64,000 bases of DNA from assembly GCF_014202115.1 (NCBI RefSeq), contig NZ_JACHFW010000003.1, positions 230,582 to 294,581 of the forward strand. The letters run 5' to 3'. The notes below the pieces were generated by a model, which was given only the letters and a program-made list of their open reading frames with translations, did not search any database and was not told the origin of the DNA. Positions 62,254 to 64,000 of the stretch are shown one piece after another. The stretch is from Catenibacillus scindens. GTDB taxonomy: Bacteria; Bacillota; Clostridia; Lachnospirales; Lachnospiraceae. The stretch's first letter is position 1, and each line of letters starts with the position of its first letter. The position numbers were made by a program, and so were the translations under genes.

Positions 62254-63441
62254 TTGGCTATTGAGGGATTGCAAAAAATACTTTCTGATGATACACTGGA
62301 TTCATCAGAGATGGCGCATTACATAGATATGACTAAAAAAATGAAAGAAAAACTTGTATGCGACATATATTTTAAAGAAAAAAAAAGAAAAGATTTTTAT
62401 ACTTGCAAAGATGGACGAGTAAAGTCTTACAATCCCCAATTTATTGCCCCTGACCGTGATACTTTAATTGACCGGCTTTACTGCTACTATTTTGGTCAGA
62501 CATTAGAAAATGTGTTCAAGCAATGGGTATTAAGACGACAGGAAATTAAAAAGGTAACAAACAAAACGCTGGAAGAAGATGTAGGCATATGGCGCAGATT
62601 CTACGCCAATACTCCATTAGCTTCCATGCCAGTTCATCAGATTGACAGCAAAGTCTTAATGCACTTGTTTGAAGATTGGACAGGGGATGGTAAAATTACT
62701 TACAAGGATTTCTCAGGTAGAAAGGGTATCCTGAATGGGGTTTTTAAATACTGTATTTTGGAAGGTTTTCTTTCTAAAAATCCATTACAGGATTTACCTT
62801 ACAGGGATTTAAAATTTAAGCCCCCACGTTCAGGGAATAAAACCTATTCTCTGCAAGAACGCCAGGCACTCCTTAGCTACCTGCGTTCCCTGCCGCAAGA
62901 TGCCTATACGCTTGCCATACAGCTTGCTTTTTACAGTATTCTGCGTATCGGTGAAATTAAAGCCTTATGTTGGGATAATGATGATCTTAACCGGATCTAC
63001 ATTGACAGACAGCTTGTAGAAGAACGGACAATGAATAGTGACCTTACATTTAACGCATCACATCCCGTTGAAAGAACGCCCAAGGGCAATCCGTATTTTA
63101 GTATTCGCTCTGAAACCATCAATGAGGAAGGGGTAAAGGTTTTACAGCAAATGAAATGCCTGAATCCCCATGGTAAATATTTATTCATGTATGAAGGACG
63201 AACACTCATTACAGAAACATTTAACCGGCGTTTAAAAAAATACTGTAAAGCCATTGGAATTGAATATCGTTCAAGTCATAAAATCCGTTTTACATCTGCA
63301 TCCATGTGCCATCAAAGTGGCATGGAGGATACCCATATACAGGTACTCCTGGGACATTCAACGTTGCGAATGACACAGCATTACTTACGTCCGGTAACTC
63401 ATATGGATGATGGTGTAAAGATGCAGGATATTCTACATTAA
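62254..63441 (+). CDS. Tyrosine-recombinase integrase
   Basis: A 395-residue (from TTG 62254) or slightly longer integrase. The core-binding domain (about 85-175, VFKQWVLRRQEIKKVTNK) and catalytic domain show the active residues: Arg in ILRIGEIKALCWDN, His-x-x-Arg in SSHKIRFTSA, Gly-His in LLGHSTLRMTQHY and Tyr in that last segment. The frame is open upstream to about 62200 with no ATG, so an ATA or ATT start is possible. It reads toward the tRNA-Cys 3' end, 90 bases away, the expected attachment site. Confidence 0.88.
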   Translation: MAIEGLQKILSDDTLDSSEMAHYIDMTKKMKEKLVCDIYFKEKKRKDFYTCKDGRVKSYNPQFIAPDRDTLIDRLYCYYFGQTLENVFKQWVLRRQEIKKVTNKTLEEDVGIWRRFYANTPLASMPVHQIDSKVLMHLFEDWTGDGKITYKDFSGRKGILNGVFKYCILEGFLSKNPLQDLPYRDLKFKPPRSGNKTYSLQERQALLSYLRSLPQDAYTLAIQLAFYSILRIGEIKALCWDNDDLNRIYIDRQLVEERTMNSDLTFNASHPVERTPKGNPYFSIRSETINEEGVKVLQQMKCLNPHGKYLFMYEGRTLITETFNRRLKKYCKAIGIEYRSSHKIRFTSASMCHQSGMEDTHIQVLLGHSTLRMTQHYLRPVTHMDDGVKMQDILH

Positions 63442-63530
63442 GTCTGCTGTACAACTTTGTACAAGTTTTCCCAAATGCAAAAAGTGCTTCAAACCCACAT
63501 AAACACTGAGTTTGAAGCACTTCATAAGAA

Positions 63531-63602
63531 AGGCGCAGACCGGATTTGAACCGGTGAATCAAGGTGTTGCAGACCTTTGCCTTACCACTTGGCTACTACG
63601 CC
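63531..63602 (-). tRNA. tRNA-Cys (GCA), element target
   Basis: A 72-base cloverleaf on the minus strand, identical to 22232-22303, with anticodon GCA. Its last 21 bases are repeated at 51896-51916, marking the element border. The terminator hairpin on its left (GTGCTTCAAA.../TTTGAAGCAC, 63484-63521) differs slightly from the 22-kb version, as expected if supplied by the element. Confidence 0.95.
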
Positions 63603-63616
63603 ATATTCACTTTAAA

Positions 63617-63688
63617 TGACTCCAAGGGGATTTGAACCCCTGTTACCGCCGTGAAAGGGCGGTGTCTTAACCGCTTGACCATGGAGCC
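63617..63688 (-). tRNA. tRNA-Glu (TTC)
   Basis: A 72-base minus-strand cloverleaf with GGCTCCA/TGGAGTC acceptor, CTTTCAC anticodon loop (TTC) and GGGTTCAAATCCC T arm. Confidence 0.95.
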
Positions 63689-63728
63689 AGTGTTTTAAGG
63701 CCGGATTCTTCCTTCCTTGTACAAAAAA

Positions 63729-63801
63729 CTCCCCCTGCCGGGCTCGAACCAGCGACACTTCGGTTAACAGCCGAATGCTCTACCGACTGAGCTAAGGAGG
63801 A
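63729..63801 (-). tRNA. tRNA-Asn (GTT)
   Basis: A 73-base minus-strand cloverleaf with TCCTCCT/AGGGGGA acceptor, CTGTTAA anticodon loop (GTT) and GGTTCGAGCCC T arm. It is the first gene after the 23S rRNA end. Confidence 0.95.
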
Positions 63802-63908
63802 ATAAAGGTGTTGTACCTTCAAAACTGCACATTCAGATACTTTCCATCAATCCCACAAACTTTTGAAATTACCTCAGCAGAAGTTCTTCTCCCTTCGCTA
63901 AGATCTCA

Positions 63909-64000
63909 GGTCAAGCCCTCGACCGATTAGTAACAGTCAGCTCCACATATTACTATGCTTCCACCTCTGCCCTATCTACCTCGTCGTCTTCAAGGGGTCT
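63909..64000 (-). rRNA. 23S rRNA, 3' end (partial)
   Basis: Minus-strand sequence AGACCCCTTGAAGACGACGA at the window edge, then AGAGGTGGAAGCATAGTAAT and ACTAATCGGTCGAGGGCTTG, the conserved 3' end of bacterial 23S rRNA. The approximate 3' end is at 63909. No 5S rRNA sequence is found between it and tRNA-Asn (63802-63908). Confidence 0.92.

Larger units (their letters stand above)
51917..63551. mobile_element. Integrative mobilizable element with CRESS-like Rep, inserted in tRNA-Cys
   Basis: The element is bounded by direct 21-bp tRNA-Cys repeats (51896-51916 and 63531-63551). The tyrosine integrase is adjacent to the intact tRNA end; the element also carries an FtsK-like ATPase, an HUH-plus-SF3 Rep, an origin-like hairpin, several XRE regulators, an RHH protein and DUF4214 cargo. 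The size is 11.6 kb. No type IV secretion genes are seen, so it should rely on another element for transfer. This matches mobilizable elements known to use viral-Rep/helicase (PF02407-PF00910) relaxases with FtsK-like coupling proteins. Confidence 0.88.

Noticed and set aside
1..64000. CRISPR arrays
   Set aside because: No regularly spaced direct repeats or cas genes were seen; the repeats found are palindromic insertions or protein-coding tandem units.

Overview
The window looks like a Lachnospiraceae-type gut Clostridium (Firmicutes). Moderate GC, strong AGGAGG ribosome sites, an E. coli-type SpeD in a Firmicutes polyamine operon, SirTM and zinc-macrodomain genes, DUF4214 surface proteins, sugar ABC transport and aldol/alcohol-dehydrogenase catabolism, and a 23S rRNA end followed by tRNAs all fit. 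No tool was run; calls rest on reading the sequence and on known families.

Layout. 0-3.5 kb (minus strand): an AbiE-type toxin-antitoxin pair (toxin runs off the window), a class M sirtuin plus zinc-macrodomain pair, and two genes broken by internal deletion (a PNPOx-like/ferredoxin protein and a RibU-like riboflavin transporter). 3.7-10.3 kb: a six-gene polyamine operon speD-speA-speE-speB-carboxynorspermidine dehydrogenase-nspC that encodes two spermidine routes, preceded by an unexplained structured region at 10.5-10.9 kb. 10.9-15.6 kb: a parallel beta-helix protein, an AraC regulator and a MATE exporter. 15.7-20.2 kb: a Fe-alcohol dehydrogenase with a 5'-truncated GABA aminotransferase, and a decaying cytosine-methyltransferase restriction locus. 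20.2-22.1 kb: a GntR regulator with its operator and a membrane protein. 22.2-30.9 kb: tRNA-Cys, a four-gene redox/aldolase operon and divergent PRD and TetR regulators. 30.9-32.2 kb: aspartate kinase.

32.4-47 kb is a catabolic island: a ribose-type ABC transporter joined to the two subunits of a C-glycoside deglycosidase-like enzyme, an AraC regulator fused to a GH39-like domain, a CocE-type hydrolase, a FAD/Fe-S oxidoreductase pair (FAD gene frameshifted in a G7 run) and a PucR regulator. 47-51.6 kb holds a beta-lactamase-like pseudogene, a lipoprotein, a DUF4214 exported protein and a small XRE regulator.

51.9-63.55 kb is an 11.6-kb integrative mobilizable element in the 3' end of tRNA-Cys. 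It has a tyrosine integrase beside the tRNA, a displaced 21-bp copy of the tRNA end at the far side, an FtsK-like ATPase, and a Rep with HUH and SF3-helicase domains like those of CRESS-DNA viruses and pCRESS plasmids. A 14-bp perfect hairpin between the ATPase and rep genes exposes GAGTATTAC, one base away from the circovirus origin nonamer, and is a strong candidate for the element's replication or transfer origin. A regulatory module with several XRE genes and two matching 16-bp palindromic operators, and a DUF4214 cargo gene, complete it. The window ends in tRNA-Cys, tRNA-Glu, tRNA-Asn and the 3' end of a 23S rRNA gene.

Two patterns cross the window. First, a family of palindromic insertions (termini GTTACTRTTCRC) lies between genes at 9.5, 13.0, 17.5, 25.5 and 28.1 kb; each of these five has exact 8-bp target duplications, and longer copies have stems that differ in sequence but still pair. 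Second, at least four genes have lost an internal or 5' segment and two more carry single-base frameshifts, suggesting ongoing gene decay or a recurrent assembly fault.
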